From Alphaproteobacteria bacterium MarineAlpha3_Bin2 (GTDB lineage Bacteria > Pseudomonadota > Alphaproteobacteria > Rhodospirillales > Casp-alpha2): 54,534 nt of DNA. Within the stretch, counting starts at the first letter, position 1. The number at the start of each line of letters is the position of its first letter. Location of the stretch: the NCBI GenBank assembly GCA_002938315.1, contig PTLL01000008.1, positions 1 through 54,534 on the forward strand, written 5' to 3'. This document shows positions 17,731 to 27,177 of the stretch, piece by piece. The position numbers and the translations under genes were made by a program. The notes beneath the pieces are model-generated. The model searched no databases, was not told the origin of the DNA, and saw only the letters and a list, made by a program, of their open reading frames with translations.

Positions 17731-20170
17731 AGCCGAAGAAATCTATCGCCAGGCGACTGCCCACCTCCATCAAGGCCGTCTGGATGAGGCCGAGGCGCTT
17801 TACCGACAAATCCTAGACGCCGATCCCCACCACGCCGATGCCAATCACATGCTTGGCGTCGCCGCCTGCCAGCGGGGTGAATTCGAGCAAGGCATCGAAT
17901 GTATCTCCAAGGCCATTCAGACGTCTCCCAAGAACGCCTATTTCCATAACAACTTGGCCAACGCGCTGTTGTTTCTTGGGCGAGAAGACGAAGCGTCGGC
18001 GTCCTACGCGGCGGCTTTGGATATCGACCCCAAACTGGCCGAGGCCCATTACAACACCGGAAATATTTTAAAAGACCAGGATCGGCCTGAAGAGGCCGCT
18101 CAACGGTATGAGCGAGCGCTGGCGATTAATCCTGAGTATGCCGAAGCCAGGAGTAACCTGGGTAACGTGCTCAAAGAAATAGGCCACTTGGAAGAGGCCG
18201 TCGATTGTTATGAGACTATCCTCGCCGCACGACCCGATTTAGCCGAAGTTCATTTCAACCTGGGCAACACTCTGATTGACCTGGGCCGATCGGCAAACGC
18301 CACTGACTGCTACCAAAAGGCGCTGGCCATTAACCCGAACTATGCCGAGGCCCACGCCAACATGGGCAACGCGTGTATGGAACAAGGTCTTCTGGACGAC
18401 GCCGCCGATTGTTACCAAAAGGGGCTGGCGATCACCCCGGATAACGTCGAGGCGCTGAACAACTTAGGCGCCGTGCGAAAGGAACAAGACCGTTGGGACG
18501 ATGCCATCGCCTGTTTCCGCAAGGCGCTTGAATCCGACCTGAACTATCTTGAAGCCCTGCATAACCTGGGTGCCGTTTACGGGGATTTGGGCCATATAGA
18601 AAAGGCCGCAGACTGCTATCGCCAGGCCGGAAAGCTAGAGGGCGAAAGACCCGATAAATCCATCAGGGCCAATATTAAAGCCGCCCTGTTGCTGCCGCCG
18701 ATCCTGCCCGGCATCGACGCCATCGACCCGTTGCGCCAGGCCCTGGCCGAAAAGGTCCAGGCAATCGGCGGTAACGGCGATGACCTTAATGACCCCCACC
18801 GGGCCATCGGAAAGACCGGGTTTTTCCTAGCATACCACGGTCTCAACGACCGCGATGTGCAGCGCCAGATCGCCGATATGTACCTGCGCGTTGCGCCCAG
18901 TTTGGCCTTCGAGAAACCGCACCCCCCTGCCCCGGCGATGAATCGTCGGATCCGTGTCGGCATTGTGTCGGCGCACCTACACAGCCACACCATCGGCAAG
19001 ATTTATTTAGGCGTCATCGAAAACCTCGACCGGGAGCGGTTCGACGTCATCATTTTCAGGACACCGCAACAACAAGACGCCGTGGCCGACGCCATCGACA
19101 GCGTGGTCACCATTTTCAATGACCTGGACCTGGCACGGCGGAGGATTGCCGAGGAAGATCTCGATGTCCTTTTCTATCCCGACATCGGCATGGAGCCTTT
19201 TACCTATTTCCTGGCATTTGCCCGCCTCGCGCCGGTTCAGCTAGCGGGCTGGGGCCACCCGGTGACAACCGGTATTGCCAATGTCGATTACTTTTTGTCG
19301 TCGGAGGATTTAGAGCCGCCGGGGGCCGACGAACATTATACTGAACGGCTGGTCCGGCTGCGCCACCTGCCGGCGTTCTACACACGCCCACCGCCGGTCG
19401 CCACCGTCGAGCGTGCGTATTTCGGGCTTCCTGAAGACGGCCAGCTGTATATTATCCCGCAGACGCTGTTTAAGTTTCATCCCAGTTTCGACTTGGTTCT
19501 AGGCGATATTTTGCGCCAGGACGAGGACGGGCGGCTGGTGTTGATCTCCGGAAACCGGAAAAATTGGGATACCCTGCTTCTAAACCGGTTCAGGGAATCC
19601 TTCCCCGATGAAGCTGACCGGGTCTTATTCGTGCCGCGCATGGGCAGCGAGGATTTTATCCGCCTGATGGGGCTAGCCGATGCGCTGTTGGATACCTCCC
19701 ATTTTTGCGGCGGGTTTTCGAGCACCGAAGCCTTCGCCGCCGGACTGGCCATCGTTACCTGGCCGGGCGCGTTTATGCGCGGTCGCGTGGCCGCCGCCCA
19801 ATACCAGGCCATGGGCATCACCGATCTAATTGCCGATGACGGAGACAGTTACGCCCAATTGGCGCTACGCCTGGCCCAGGACAGGGAATTTCGCCACGAC
19901 ATTAAGAATCGAATCGCCGAAAACAGTGCTGTTTTATTCGAAAACATCGAGGTTGTCCGCGAAATTGAACGGTTTTTCAAATCCGCCCTGGATGCCGCCA
20001 ATCGAGAACAGGCCTTGGAAGGTTGGCAAGCCCCCCATGAACAGCACCCATTCCCGACACACGCCTTGTTTTCGGCTTGCGAATCCCGTAAACGACGAAG
20101 GCTCCGAATGGACCTTAAAACGTTCATGAACCAACCGCCGGAGGCCCCTCTTTGGCCGGAAAAACCTTGA
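17723..20170 (+). CDS. TPR protein with SPINDLY/OGT-like glycosyltransferase domain
   Basis: An 815-residue protein with nine back-to-back TPR repeats of 34 residues (about 5-310) and a C-terminal GT41-type domain. The catalytic part has RVGIVSAHLHSHTIGK near 408, VQLAGWGHPVTTGIANVDYF near 505, FKFHPSF, and DALLDTSHFCGGFSSTEAFA near 655, matching O-GlcNAc-transferase/SPINDLY-like enzymes. It most likely transfers a sugar to protein Ser/Thr or to a lipid acceptor. The start is TTG 17723, inside the end of the RND gene; no other early in-frame start is seen. The 3' end overlaps radA by 19 bp. Donor and acceptor are unknown. Confidence 0.85.
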   Translation: MAEAEEIYRQATAHLHQGRLDEAEALYRQILDADPHHADANHMLGVAACQRGEFEQGIECISKAIQTSPKNAYFHNNLANALLFLGREDEASASYAAALDIDPKLAEAHYNTGNILKDQDRPEEAAQRYERALAINPEYAEARSNLGNVLKEIGHLEEAVDCYETILAARPDLAEVHFNLGNTLIDLGRSANATDCYQKALAINPNYAEAHANMGNACMEQGLLDDAADCYQKGLAITPDNVEALNNLGAVRKEQDRWDDAIACFRKALESDLNYLEALHNLGAVYGDLGHIEKAADCYRQAGKLEGERPDKSIRANIKAALLLPPILPGIDAIDPLRQALAEKVQAIGGNGDDLNDPHRAIGKTGFFLAYHGLNDRDVQRQIADMYLRVAPSLAFEKPHPPAPAMNRRIRVGIVSAHLHSHTIGKIYLGVIENLDRERFDVIIFRTPQQQDAVADAIDSVVTIFNDLDLARRRIAEEDLDVLFYPDIGMEPFTYFLAFARLAPVQLAGWGHPVTTGIANVDYFLSSEDLEPPGADEHYTERLVRLRHLPAFYTRPPPVATVERAYFGLPEDGQLYIIPQTLFKFHPSFDLVLGDILRQDEDGRLVLISGNRKNWDTLLLNRFRESFPDEADRVLFVPRMGSEDFIRLMGLADALLDTSHFCGGFSSTEAFAAGLAIVTWPGAFMRGRVAAAQYQAMGITDLIADDGDSYAQLALRLAQDREFRHDIKNRIAENSAVLFENIEVVREIERFFKSALDAANREQALEGWQAPHEQHPFPTHALFSACESRKRRRLRMDLKTFMNQPPEAPLWPEKP

Positions 20171-21579
20171 ATTACGTCTGTCAGGAATGCGGCGCCTCTT
20201 CGCCTAAGTGGTCGGGGCGGTGCGACGGGTGCGGGGAATGGAATACCCTGGTCGAAGAAGCAGCGCCCGAGTCCGCGCCCAAGGGGTTGGGCCGGAAAAA
20301 GGGCCGGAAAATCCAATTCCAGGGACTCAAGGGCGAAACCGAACACCCGCCTCGGCAAGTCAGTGGAATCAAGGAATTCGACCGCGTCACCGGCGGCGGC
20401 ATGGTCGCCGGATCGACTTTGTTGGTCGGCGGCGACCCTGGAATCGGAAAATCAACGCTGCTGATGCAAGTCGCGGCCGCGGTTTCAAAAACTCAGACAC
20501 CGGTCTACATCTCCGGCGAGGAAGCCATTGACCAGCTCAGGCTGCGCGCCGACCGCCTGGATGTGGCCGGCGCCACCGTTGCCTTGGCAGCTGCAACATC
20601 GGTTCGTGATATTGTATCGTCGCTGGACGATGCCGGTGGCCCGGACTTGGTAATTATCGACTCCATCCAGACCATGTATGTAGACAACCTGGATTCGGCA
20701 CCCGGCACAGTCGCTCAGGTTCGCACCTCGGCTCAGGAATTGATCCGCTTGGCTAAACGCCGGGGGTTCGCCTTAATCCTGGTCGGTCACGTTACCAAGG
20801 AAGGCCAGATCGCCGGACCCAGAATTTTAGAGCACATGGTAGATACCGTGCTTTATTTCGAAGGCGACCGCAGCCATCAGTTCAGGATTTTAAGATCAGT
20901 CAAGAACCGCTATGGGCCGACCGACGAAATCGGCGTGTTCGAGATGACCGGCAAGGGCCTTGCCGAAGTCGCCAACCCGTCGGCGTTGTTCCTGGCCGAT
21001 CGCGAAGACGAGGTCGCCGGCGCCAGCGTCTTCGCCGGTATGGAAGGGAGCCGGCCGTTATTGGTGGAAATTCAATCGCTCTGCACGCCGTCGTCGCTTG
21101 GGACGCCCAGGCGCGCGGTGGTCGGTTGGGATTCTGGCAGATTGGCGATGATTATGGCGGTTCTCGAAACCCGTGCCGGCCTCGCCCTTGGCGGCATGGA
21201 TGTTTACATGAATGTCGCCGGCGGCTTGAAGATTTCCGAGCCAGCCGCCGATCTGGCCGTCGCAGCGGCCTTAATGTCCTCGTTAAGCGGCGTTCCGATG
21301 CCGCCGGGAACCGTCGTCTTCGGTGAAATTGGACTTTCCGGGGAAATTCGCGCCGTGCCGCAATTAAATGCCCGCCTAAAAGAAGCCTCAAAACTGGGGT
21401 TCAACCGCGCCGTTATACCTACTCCACCGCGATCTAAGACTGAAAAAAGTCCTCGTGAAGGAGGCATGTTAATTACTGAAGTCTCTCGCGTTGAAGACTT
21501 ACTTTCCCTGTTCGCCGACGGCGCCGAATCCGCCCCATCGGCCATCAAACAGGATAGAAAGCAATTCCGCCATGGATAA
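20152..21579 (+). CDS. radA: DNA repair protein RadA
   Basis: A 475-residue RadA/Sms. It has a Cys4 zinc finger (Cys10, 13, 24, 27), a RecA-like ATPase with Walker A GGDPGIGKST near residues 93-102, the RadA-specific KNRYG motif at about 249-253 (KNRFG in E. coli), and a C-terminal Lon-protease-like domain with the GGLKISEPAADLAVAAAL block. It promotes branch migration of recombination intermediates. The start is a TTG at 20152, which overlaps the preceding gene, and its stop overlaps cvpA by 8 bp. Confidence 0.96.
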   Translation: MAGKTLNYVCQECGASSPKWSGRCDGCGEWNTLVEEAAPESAPKGLGRKKGRKIQFQGLKGETEHPPRQVSGIKEFDRVTGGGMVAGSTLLVGGDPGIGKSTLLMQVAAAVSKTQTPVYISGEEAIDQLRLRADRLDVAGATVALAAATSVRDIVSSLDDAGGPDLVIIDSIQTMYVDNLDSAPGTVAQVRTSAQELIRLAKRRGFALILVGHVTKEGQIAGPRILEHMVDTVLYFEGDRSHQFRILRSVKNRYGPTDEIGVFEMTGKGLAEVANPSALFLADREDEVAGASVFAGMEGSRPLLVEIQSLCTPSSLGTPRRAVVGWDSGRLAMIMAVLETRAGLALGGMDVYMNVAGGLKISEPAADLAVAAALMSSLSGVPMPPGTVVFGEIGLSGEIRAVPQLNARLKEASKLGFNRAVIPTPPRSKTEKSPREGGMLITEVSRVEDLLSLFADGAESAPSAIKQDRKQFRHG

Positions 21580-22285
21580 TCCGGCGGACCCAGCCATCGT
21601 CCCATCCATCGTCAATGCACTGGATATCGGTGTCGGGGTATTGCTGCTGATATCGGCGGTGTTCGCTTATTTGCGGGGCCTGGTGCACGAGATTTTGTCC
21701 ATCGCCGGCTGGATCGGGGCTATATTCGCAACCGTCTACGGCTTCCCCTATGCCCAGTCCTTCGCCCGGCAATTGACTACCATCAACATCCTCGCCGACT
21801 TCGCCGCCGGCATTGTCATCTTTGTCGTCGCCCTGGTCTTTCTGTCCCTGTTGACGCGGCGGATATCAAAAAAGGTCAAGGACAGCGCGCTTGGCGCCGT
21901 CGACCGGTCGCTGGGATTCTTGTTCGGCTTGGCCCGTGGCGCCCTTATCGTGGTGGTCGGTTATGCCGGCTTAGGCATGGTCTATCCAGAGGACCAGCAG
22001 CCCAAATGGGTCCGCGAAGCACGGTCCATGGAACTGATTGCGCCGGGGGCGGTGGCATTAGCAGCGTTGATTCCTGAAAACCTTGGTGCCATAACGGGGG
22101 CTGGCGACAAGGACGCCGATGGGAACGATGCCCAAAAGGGCAAAAAAACCGACGGCAAACGCAAGATCTCACAGGATTTGGTGATGCCCCAGCCGAAAAG
22201 CGGGAACACCGAAGACCCGGATGGCTACGGTGGTAAGGAACTCCAGCAAATGGATCGCCTACATGACAACATTAAAAACCAGTAA
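21572..22285 (+). CDS. cvpA: CvpA family membrane protein
   Basis: A 237-residue protein started at ATG 21572 (MDNPADPAIVPSIVNALDIG); a longer in-frame start lies deep in radA. It has four hydrophobic helices within about residues 15-145 with the CvpA pattern (RGLVHEILSIAGWIGA, then VDRSLGFLFGLARGA). A hydrophilic, lysine-rich tail follows. CvpA is needed for colicin V production and bile or envelope-stress tolerance in enteric bacteria; its molecular role is unsettled. It sits between radA and purF, as is usual, and overlaps purF by 23 bp. Confidence 0.88.
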   Translation: MDNPADPAIVPSIVNALDIGVGVLLLISAVFAYLRGLVHEILSIAGWIGAIFATVYGFPYAQSFARQLTTINILADFAAGIVIFVVALVFLSLLTRRISKKVKDSALGAVDRSLGFLFGLARGALIVVVGYAGLGMVYPEDQQPKWVREARSMELIAPGAVALAALIPENLGAITGAGDKDADGNDAQKGKKTDGKRKISQDLVMPQPKSGNTEDPDGYGGKELQQMDRLHDNIKNQ

Positions 22286-23720
22286 GAACCTCCTGCTCCC
22301 AGAAGAGGAATGCGGCCTGTTCGGTATCTACGGCATGGATGATGCTGCTACCCATACCGCCCTTGGCTTACACGCTTTACAGCACCGGGGTCAGGAAGCC
22401 GCCGGCATCGTCGCCTACGACGGGGAACAGTTCCACAGCCACCGGGCGTTGGGACTGGTCGGCGACAACTTTAATTCGGCCGAAACCATGTCACAGCTTA
22501 AAGGTAACATGGCCATCGGCCACGTCCGCTATTCGACTACCGGCGGCACGTTGCTCCGCAATATTCAGCCGTTGTTCGCCGACTTCAAATTCGGTGGCCT
22601 GGCCATCGCCCACAACGGCAATCTCACCAATGCCTACAAGATTCGCCAGGAACTGGTCCAACGAGGTTGCCTCTTCCAATCCACCAGCGACACCGAAACC
22701 ATCATTCACCTGATTGCGATCAGCGAATATGGACGCGTCGTTGACCGCATCACCGATGCATTAGGCCAGATCGAAGGCGCCTATTCCCTACTCACCATTA
22801 CCCAGAAAAAAATGATTGGGCTGCGCGATCCGTACGGGGTCCGGCCTTTGGTTTTGGGAAGGCTGGACGAAGCTTGGATTTTGTCGTCAGAAACATGCGC
22901 GCTGGACATCATCGGCGCAGAATTCGTCCGTGATGTAGAACCCGGAGAGATTGTCGTCATCGACGACAAAGGCCTTCATAGCTTGAAACCTTTCAACAAA
23001 TCCCCCAACCGGTTCTGTATTTTTGAATATATTTACTTCGCCAGACCCGACAGCATCATGGAAGGCCGGAGCGTCTACGACGTGCGCAAGGCCATCGGCG
23101 CAGAATTGGCCCGCGAAACACACGTTGAAGCAGACCTGGTTGTACCAGTCCCTGATTCCGGCGTGCCGGCGGCCATTGGCTATGCCCGCCAGGCCAAGGT
23201 GCCGTTCGAATTGGGAATCATTCGCAATCATTATGTCGGGCGCACGTTTATCGAACCTAGCGATCAAATCCGCCATCTCGGCGTACGCCTTAAACACAAC
23301 GCCAACGCTGCTGGTTTAAAGGACAAACGAGTGGTGTTGGTGGATGATTCCATTGTTCGCGGCACCACCAGCGTCAAAATCGTCGAAATGGTCCGCAGCG
23401 CCGGGGCTAAAGAGGTGCACATGCGGATTTCCAGCCCGCCAACGGCCCACCCCTGCTTCTACGGCATTGATACCCCCCAGCAAAGCGAGCTGCTGGCCGC
23501 CCAATATGACCTGGAAGCCATGGCCAAGCATATCGGCGTCGACACATTGGCGTTCATTTCTAGTGACGGCCTGTACCGGGCACTGGGAGAAAAAGGCCGC
23601 GAGATGACAGCCCCGCAATACTGTGATGCCTGTTTCACCGGCGATTATCCGATTCCCCTGGTCGATCACGACCAAGACCCCGCCCACCACCAGTTATCGC
23701 TGCTCGACGAGCACGATTAA
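22263..23720 (+). CDS. purF: Amidophosphoribosyltransferase
   Basis: This enzyme catalyses the first step of purine synthesis, PRPP plus glutamine to phosphoribosylamine. Started at ATG 22263 it is 485 residues. A 16-residue propeptide ends in EEE, exposing Cys17 (CGLFGI) as the Ntn nucleophile. The PRPP loop VVLVDDSIVRGTTS is at about 357-370. Cys252, Cys398, Cys454 and Cys457 match the [4Fe-4S] ligands of the B. subtilis-type enzyme, so this is the oxygen-sensitive iron-sulfur class. Its stop overlaps the following SDR start (TAATG). Confidence 0.97.
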   Translation: MTTLKTSKNLLLPEEECGLFGIYGMDDAATHTALGLHALQHRGQEAAGIVAYDGEQFHSHRALGLVGDNFNSAETMSQLKGNMAIGHVRYSTTGGTLLRNIQPLFADFKFGGLAIAHNGNLTNAYKIRQELVQRGCLFQSTSDTETIIHLIAISEYGRVVDRITDALGQIEGAYSLLTITQKKMIGLRDPYGVRPLVLGRLDEAWILSSETCALDIIGAEFVRDVEPGEIVVIDDKGLHSLKPFNKSPNRFCIFEYIYFARPDSIMEGRSVYDVRKAIGAELARETHVEADLVVPVPDSGVPAAIGYARQAKVPFELGIIRNHYVGRTFIEPSDQIRHLGVRLKHNANAAGLKDKRVVLVDDSIVRGTTSVKIVEMVRSAGAKEVHMRISSPPTAHPCFYGIDTPQQSELLAAQYDLEAMAKHIGVDTLAFISSDGLYRALGEKGREMTAPQYCDACFTGDYPIPLVDHDQDPAHHQLSLLDEHD

Positions 23721-24445
23721 TGTCCGAACCGGGAGCCACCGGAGGCCGCCTTGAGGGCCGAATTGCGCTGATCACGGGGGCTTCGCGCGGCATCGGCGCC
23801 GCCGTCGCCAAGCGCTTCGCCGAGGAAGGCGCCCGCCTTGTACTGACCGCCCGGACCCCGGGCGCGCTGGAAGAAATTGACGACGAAATTCAGAAAATCA
23901 CTGGTGAACCGGCGACTTTGGTACCCTTGGATTTGACCGATTTTGACGCCATCGACCAAATGGGCGCCGCTATCTTTGAACGTTTCAAGAAACTCGACAT
24001 CCTGGTCGGCAATGCCGGTCAACTTGGTACCCTCAGCCCTATGGGCCATCTCAAGCCTGAGGTCTGGGCGGGAGTGATGGATGTTAATCTCACCGCTAAC
24101 TGGCGCCTGATCCGATCCATGGACCCGTTGTTGAAGGCTTCCGATGCAGGGCGCGCCATGTTCGTTAGTTCCGCCGTCGGCCGCAAGGCCCGTGCCTATT
24201 GGGGTGCGTACGCGGTATCCAAGGCGGCGCTGGAAATGATGGCGTTGATTTACGCCGCCGAAGTGGAAAAAACCAATGTCCGGGTCAATCTGATCAACCC
24301 CGGCGCTACCCGCACCGCAATGCGGGCCAAAGCCTTCCCCGGAGAAGATCCCAATACCCTACATACGCCGGAAAGCATTACCGGAACATTCGTCGAGCTT
24401 GCGGAAGCGTCCTGCACCCGCAACGGCGAGTTGCTAGTCGCCTAA
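23720..24445 (+). CDS. Short-chain dehydrogenase/reductase
   Basis: A 241-residue SDR with TGASRGIG at 19-26, NAG at 98-100, Ser151, Tyr164 and Lys168 (YAVSK). It lacks membrane helices. It is translationally coupled to purF, an association common in alphaproteobacteria although the substrate is not known. The sequence resembles YciK-like SDRs. Nothing ties it to purine synthesis beyond position. Confidence 0.88.
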   Translation: MSEPGATGGRLEGRIALITGASRGIGAAVAKRFAEEGARLVLTARTPGALEEIDDEIQKITGEPATLVPLDLTDFDAIDQMGAAIFERFKKLDILVGNAGQLGTLSPMGHLKPEVWAGVMDVNLTANWRLIRSMDPLLKASDAGRAMFVSSAVGRKARAYWGAYAVSKAALEMMALIYAAEVEKTNVRVNLINPGATRTAMRAKAFPGEDPNTLHTPESITGTFVELAEASCTRNGELLVA

Positions 24446-24558
24446 AAAGTACGATATTGTAGCCTTGACCCTGCGATTTTTTCGCCGATTTTAGCCCGAA
24501 GGACCTTTTGTCCTCGGAAAGGGTGTTTATTTGCGGGTTTTCTGTGGAGGGAAAAAAC

Positions 24559-25221
24559 ATGGAACTAACCAAGAAAATTTCAATGTTCGGCCGCACCCAT
24601 GCCCTTGAAGGGGAGATCGACGATTTCCTGGATAAATTGTCGCAATGTGCGCTGTTGTTCAAGATCGCCATCAAGGTCTATCTGAACGAAGGCTGCACGG
24701 ACGAATTCGAGCGCAAGCTCCAAGACGTCAACAAGATGGAAAGCGATGCCGACTATCTCCGCCGCGCCATTGAGACTCAGCTTTACGCGCAAACCCTGAT
24801 CCCGGAATCCCGCGGCGACGTTCTCGGGCTAATTGAAAACCTGGATCAATTGCTGAACCTGTTCGAAAGCTCGCTGTGGGCCTTTTCCATCGAACAGCCG
24901 GATATCCCGGAGGAATTCCATAACGATTTCGATGCCCTGACCGATATGGCGGTGCAATCGGTGGAAACCCTGGTGCTGGCGTCCCGGGCATTTTTCCGCA
25001 ACATCGATGCCGTCAGCGATCACAACCACAAGGTCATGTTTTATGAGAAAGAGGCCGACAAGGTTTCCACCAAGCTGAAGAAGGCAATTTTCAGCTCTGA
25101 GCTGGACCTTTCCCGGAAATCCCAACTTCGCAATTTCGTCGAACACATCGACAACGTCCCCGATTGGGCCGAGGACGTCGCCGACCGCCTCGCCATCTAT
25201 TCCATCAAGCGGACCTTCTAG
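24559..25221 (+). CDS. DUF47 family phosphate-transport regulator (PhoU-like)
   Basis: A 220-residue, largely helical protein started at ATG 24559 with GGAGG 8 bp upstream; a longer in-frame start is unlikely. It belongs to the TIGR00153/DUF47 family, PhoU-like bundles encoded next to PiT transporters and thought to control them. Key features are the acidic helices and the C-terminal NVPDWAEDVADRLAIYSIKR block. It is 35 bp upstream of the PiT gene. Confidence 0.88.
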   Translation: MELTKKISMFGRTHALEGEIDDFLDKLSQCALLFKIAIKVYLNEGCTDEFERKLQDVNKMESDADYLRRAIETQLYAQTLIPESRGDVLGLIENLDQLLNLFESSLWAFSIEQPDIPEEFHNDFDALTDMAVQSVETLVLASRAFFRNIDAVSDHNHKVMFYEKEADKVSTKLKKAIFSSELDLSRKSQLRNFVEHIDNVPDWAEDVADRLAIYSIKRTF

Positions 25222-25256
25222 GCGATCCAGTGGCGATGGTTTAAAGGCGGCGGTTT

Positions 25257-26381
25257 ATGGACATTTCAATCCTCCTTTTCCTGACCAGCGGATTGTTCCT
25301 GGGCTGGGCGCTAGGCGCCAACGATGCCGCCAATGTCTTTGGTACCGCGGTCGGCACCCGCATGATCCGATTTTCGACGGCGGCGACGATCTGCACCATT
25401 TTTGTCATCCTAGGCGCCGTCTATTCAGGCGCCGGCGCCGCCGGAACATTGGGTAAGCTGGGCGCCATAGACGCCTTGGCCGGTTCCTTCGTGGCGGCAC
25501 TTTCGGCGGCCTTGGCGGTATACCTGATGACCAAGGCGGGATTACCGGTTTCCACCACCCAAGCCATCGTCGGCGCCATTATCGGCTGGAACCTGTTCAG
25601 CGGCACCACCACCGATACAAACTCCCTGGTTAAAATTTTAACCACCTGGTTGGTCTGCCCGTTGCTGGCCGCGGTCATTGCCATGGGGTTGTTCAAACTG
25701 ACGGCGGCGGTGTTATCCAGGGTTAAGTTGCACCTGCTGCGCACCGACGCCTGTACGCGACTGGGGCTGTTGTTGGCCGGCGCCTTCGGGTCTTACAGCC
25801 TGGGCGCCAATAACATCGGCAACGTCATGGGGGTGTTCGTGCCGTCATCACCGTTCATCGATTTCGAAATCGCCGGGTTGTTCACATTTTCTTCGACCCA
25901 ACAGCTTTTCCTGTTGGGCGCCATTGCCATCGGCGTCGGCGTCTTGACCTATTCCAAGCGGGTCATGATGACCGTCGGCAGCAATATCATGCCGTTATCA
26001 CCGGTCACCGCCTGGGTCGTGGTGATGGCGCATTCGCTGGTTTTATTTCTGTTTGCCAGCCAGGGACTGGAAAGTTTTCTGATTTCCCATGGCCTGCCGT
26101 CCATTCCGCTGGTTCCGGTATCCTCATCGCAGGCCGTGGTCGGTGCCGTCCTCGGCATCGCCCTGCTCAAGGGCGGTCGCCGCATCCGTTGGCGGGTCTT
26201 GGGCAGCATCGGCGCCGGATGGATGGTAACGCCCATGATCGCCGGCATCGTCTGTTTCATCAGCCTGTATTTCATGCAAAACGTCTTCGATCAGAACGTT
26301 TATGCCGGGGGCCCGGGCAAGGCCCCCGTCGAGATGGTAGGCTTTTCTTCCCCCGAAATTCCATTCCGGAGACCGAAATGA
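25257..26381 (+). CDS. PiT-family inorganic phosphate transporter
   Basis: A 374-residue carrier with about ten helices. The duplicated PiT signature is clear: GANDAANVFGT at 20-30 and LGANNIGNVMG near 182-192. It imports phosphate (usually as a metal-phosphate complex) with protons or sodium and has low affinity compared with Pst. It is a short form compared with E. coli PitA (about 500). The gene is paired with DUF47 and its stop overlaps the next gene start (ATGA). Confidence 0.93.
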   Translation: MDISILLFLTSGLFLGWALGANDAANVFGTAVGTRMIRFSTAATICTIFVILGAVYSGAGAAGTLGKLGAIDALAGSFVAALSAALAVYLMTKAGLPVSTTQAIVGAIIGWNLFSGTTTDTNSLVKILTTWLVCPLLAAVIAMGLFKLTAAVLSRVKLHLLRTDACTRLGLLLAGAFGSYSLGANNIGNVMGVFVPSSPFIDFEIAGLFTFSSTQQLFLLGAIAIGVGVLTYSKRVMMTVGSNIMPLSPVTAWVVVMAHSLVLFLFASQGLESFLISHGLPSIPLVPVSSSQAVVGAVLGIALLKGGRRIRWRVLGSIGAGWMVTPMIAGIVCFISLYFMQNVFDQNVYAGGPGKAPVEMVGFSSPEIPFRRPK

Positions 26382-26989
26382 CAAAAATCTCGAGCCAAGA
26401 TGACCTGCGTCGTCTTTATAAAATGCCCAAGGGCCGGCCCGTCGATAAACAGCTCGACCACATTGACCCCCATGACCAGCGATTTATCGAGTTGTCGCCT
26501 TTTGTGGTCATCGCATCCAGTGACAGCCAAGGCCACGCCGACACCTCACCCCGCGGCGAAGCCCCCGGTTTCGTCCACGTCATTGACGCCCATACCCTGG
26601 CCATTCCCGACCGGCCCGGCAACAACCGCCTAGACACCATGGAAAACCTCCTGGAGAACCCGGAGGTCGGCCTGATTTTCCTGATCCCCGGCGTCAACGA
26701 AACGCTCCGCGTCAACGGAACCGTTGAAATTCGTGATGACGACGAACTGTGCAAACGTTTTGAGGTTAACGGCAAACGCCCGGTGACAGTGATCATTGTT
26801 AAAGTGCGCGAATCCTTCCTGCATTGCGCAAAGGCGTTGATGCGCTCCCACCTTTGGGAAGACGACGTTAAACACGCAGATCGCCCGATCCCGACCATGG
26901 GCGAAATGATCCGCGATCAGATCGGTAGTACGGAGACGCCCGAAAGCAACGAAGACATGACCCATCGTTATCGCAAAGTCCTTTATTAG
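26378..26989 (+). CDS. Pyridoxamine 5'-phosphate oxidase-fold flavoprotein
   Basis: A 203-residue protein starting at ATG 26378, overlapping the PiT stop. It has the split-barrel flavin-binding fold of the PPOX family: FVVIASSDSQGHADTSPRGE, then IPDRPGNNRLDTMENLLENP, then VGLIFLIPGVNETLRVNG. This pattern is the MSMEG_1061/DR2398-like subgroup, which binds FMN and is not the vitamin B6 enzyme. Its reaction is unknown. Coupling to a phosphate carrier and position just before the phosphonate genes suggest, but do not show, a link with phosphorus metabolism. Confidence 0.82.
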   Translation: MTKISSQDDLRRLYKMPKGRPVDKQLDHIDPHDQRFIELSPFVVIASSDSQGHADTSPRGEAPGFVHVIDAHTLAIPDRPGNNRLDTMENLLENPEVGLIFLIPGVNETLRVNGTVEIRDDDELCKRFEVNGKRPVTVIIVKVRESFLHCAKALMRSHLWEDDVKHADRPIPTMGEMIRDQIGSTETPESNEDMTHRYRKVLY

Positions 26990-27177
26990 AGCCGTTCTTT
27001 TCCTTCCGCCCGGCCCCGATATTTGTGGAAAAAAAATCCTAGGTATGGAACAATGCTTGCCACTTCCAGGTGGTTTCTAACATCAATATCCGCCGGGACA
27101 GAATTTATAAAAACGGGCATGCGGACCCATTTCAATCGGGCCGCCAGCCATAACCCAGGGAGATGGAGAAACATTTC

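Noticed and set aside
27057-27083. Possible promoter TTGCCA / TAACAT, or a Pho box, before the AEP operon
   Set aside because: The spacing is only 15 bp and no direct CTGTCAT-type repeats were found. Too weak to list.
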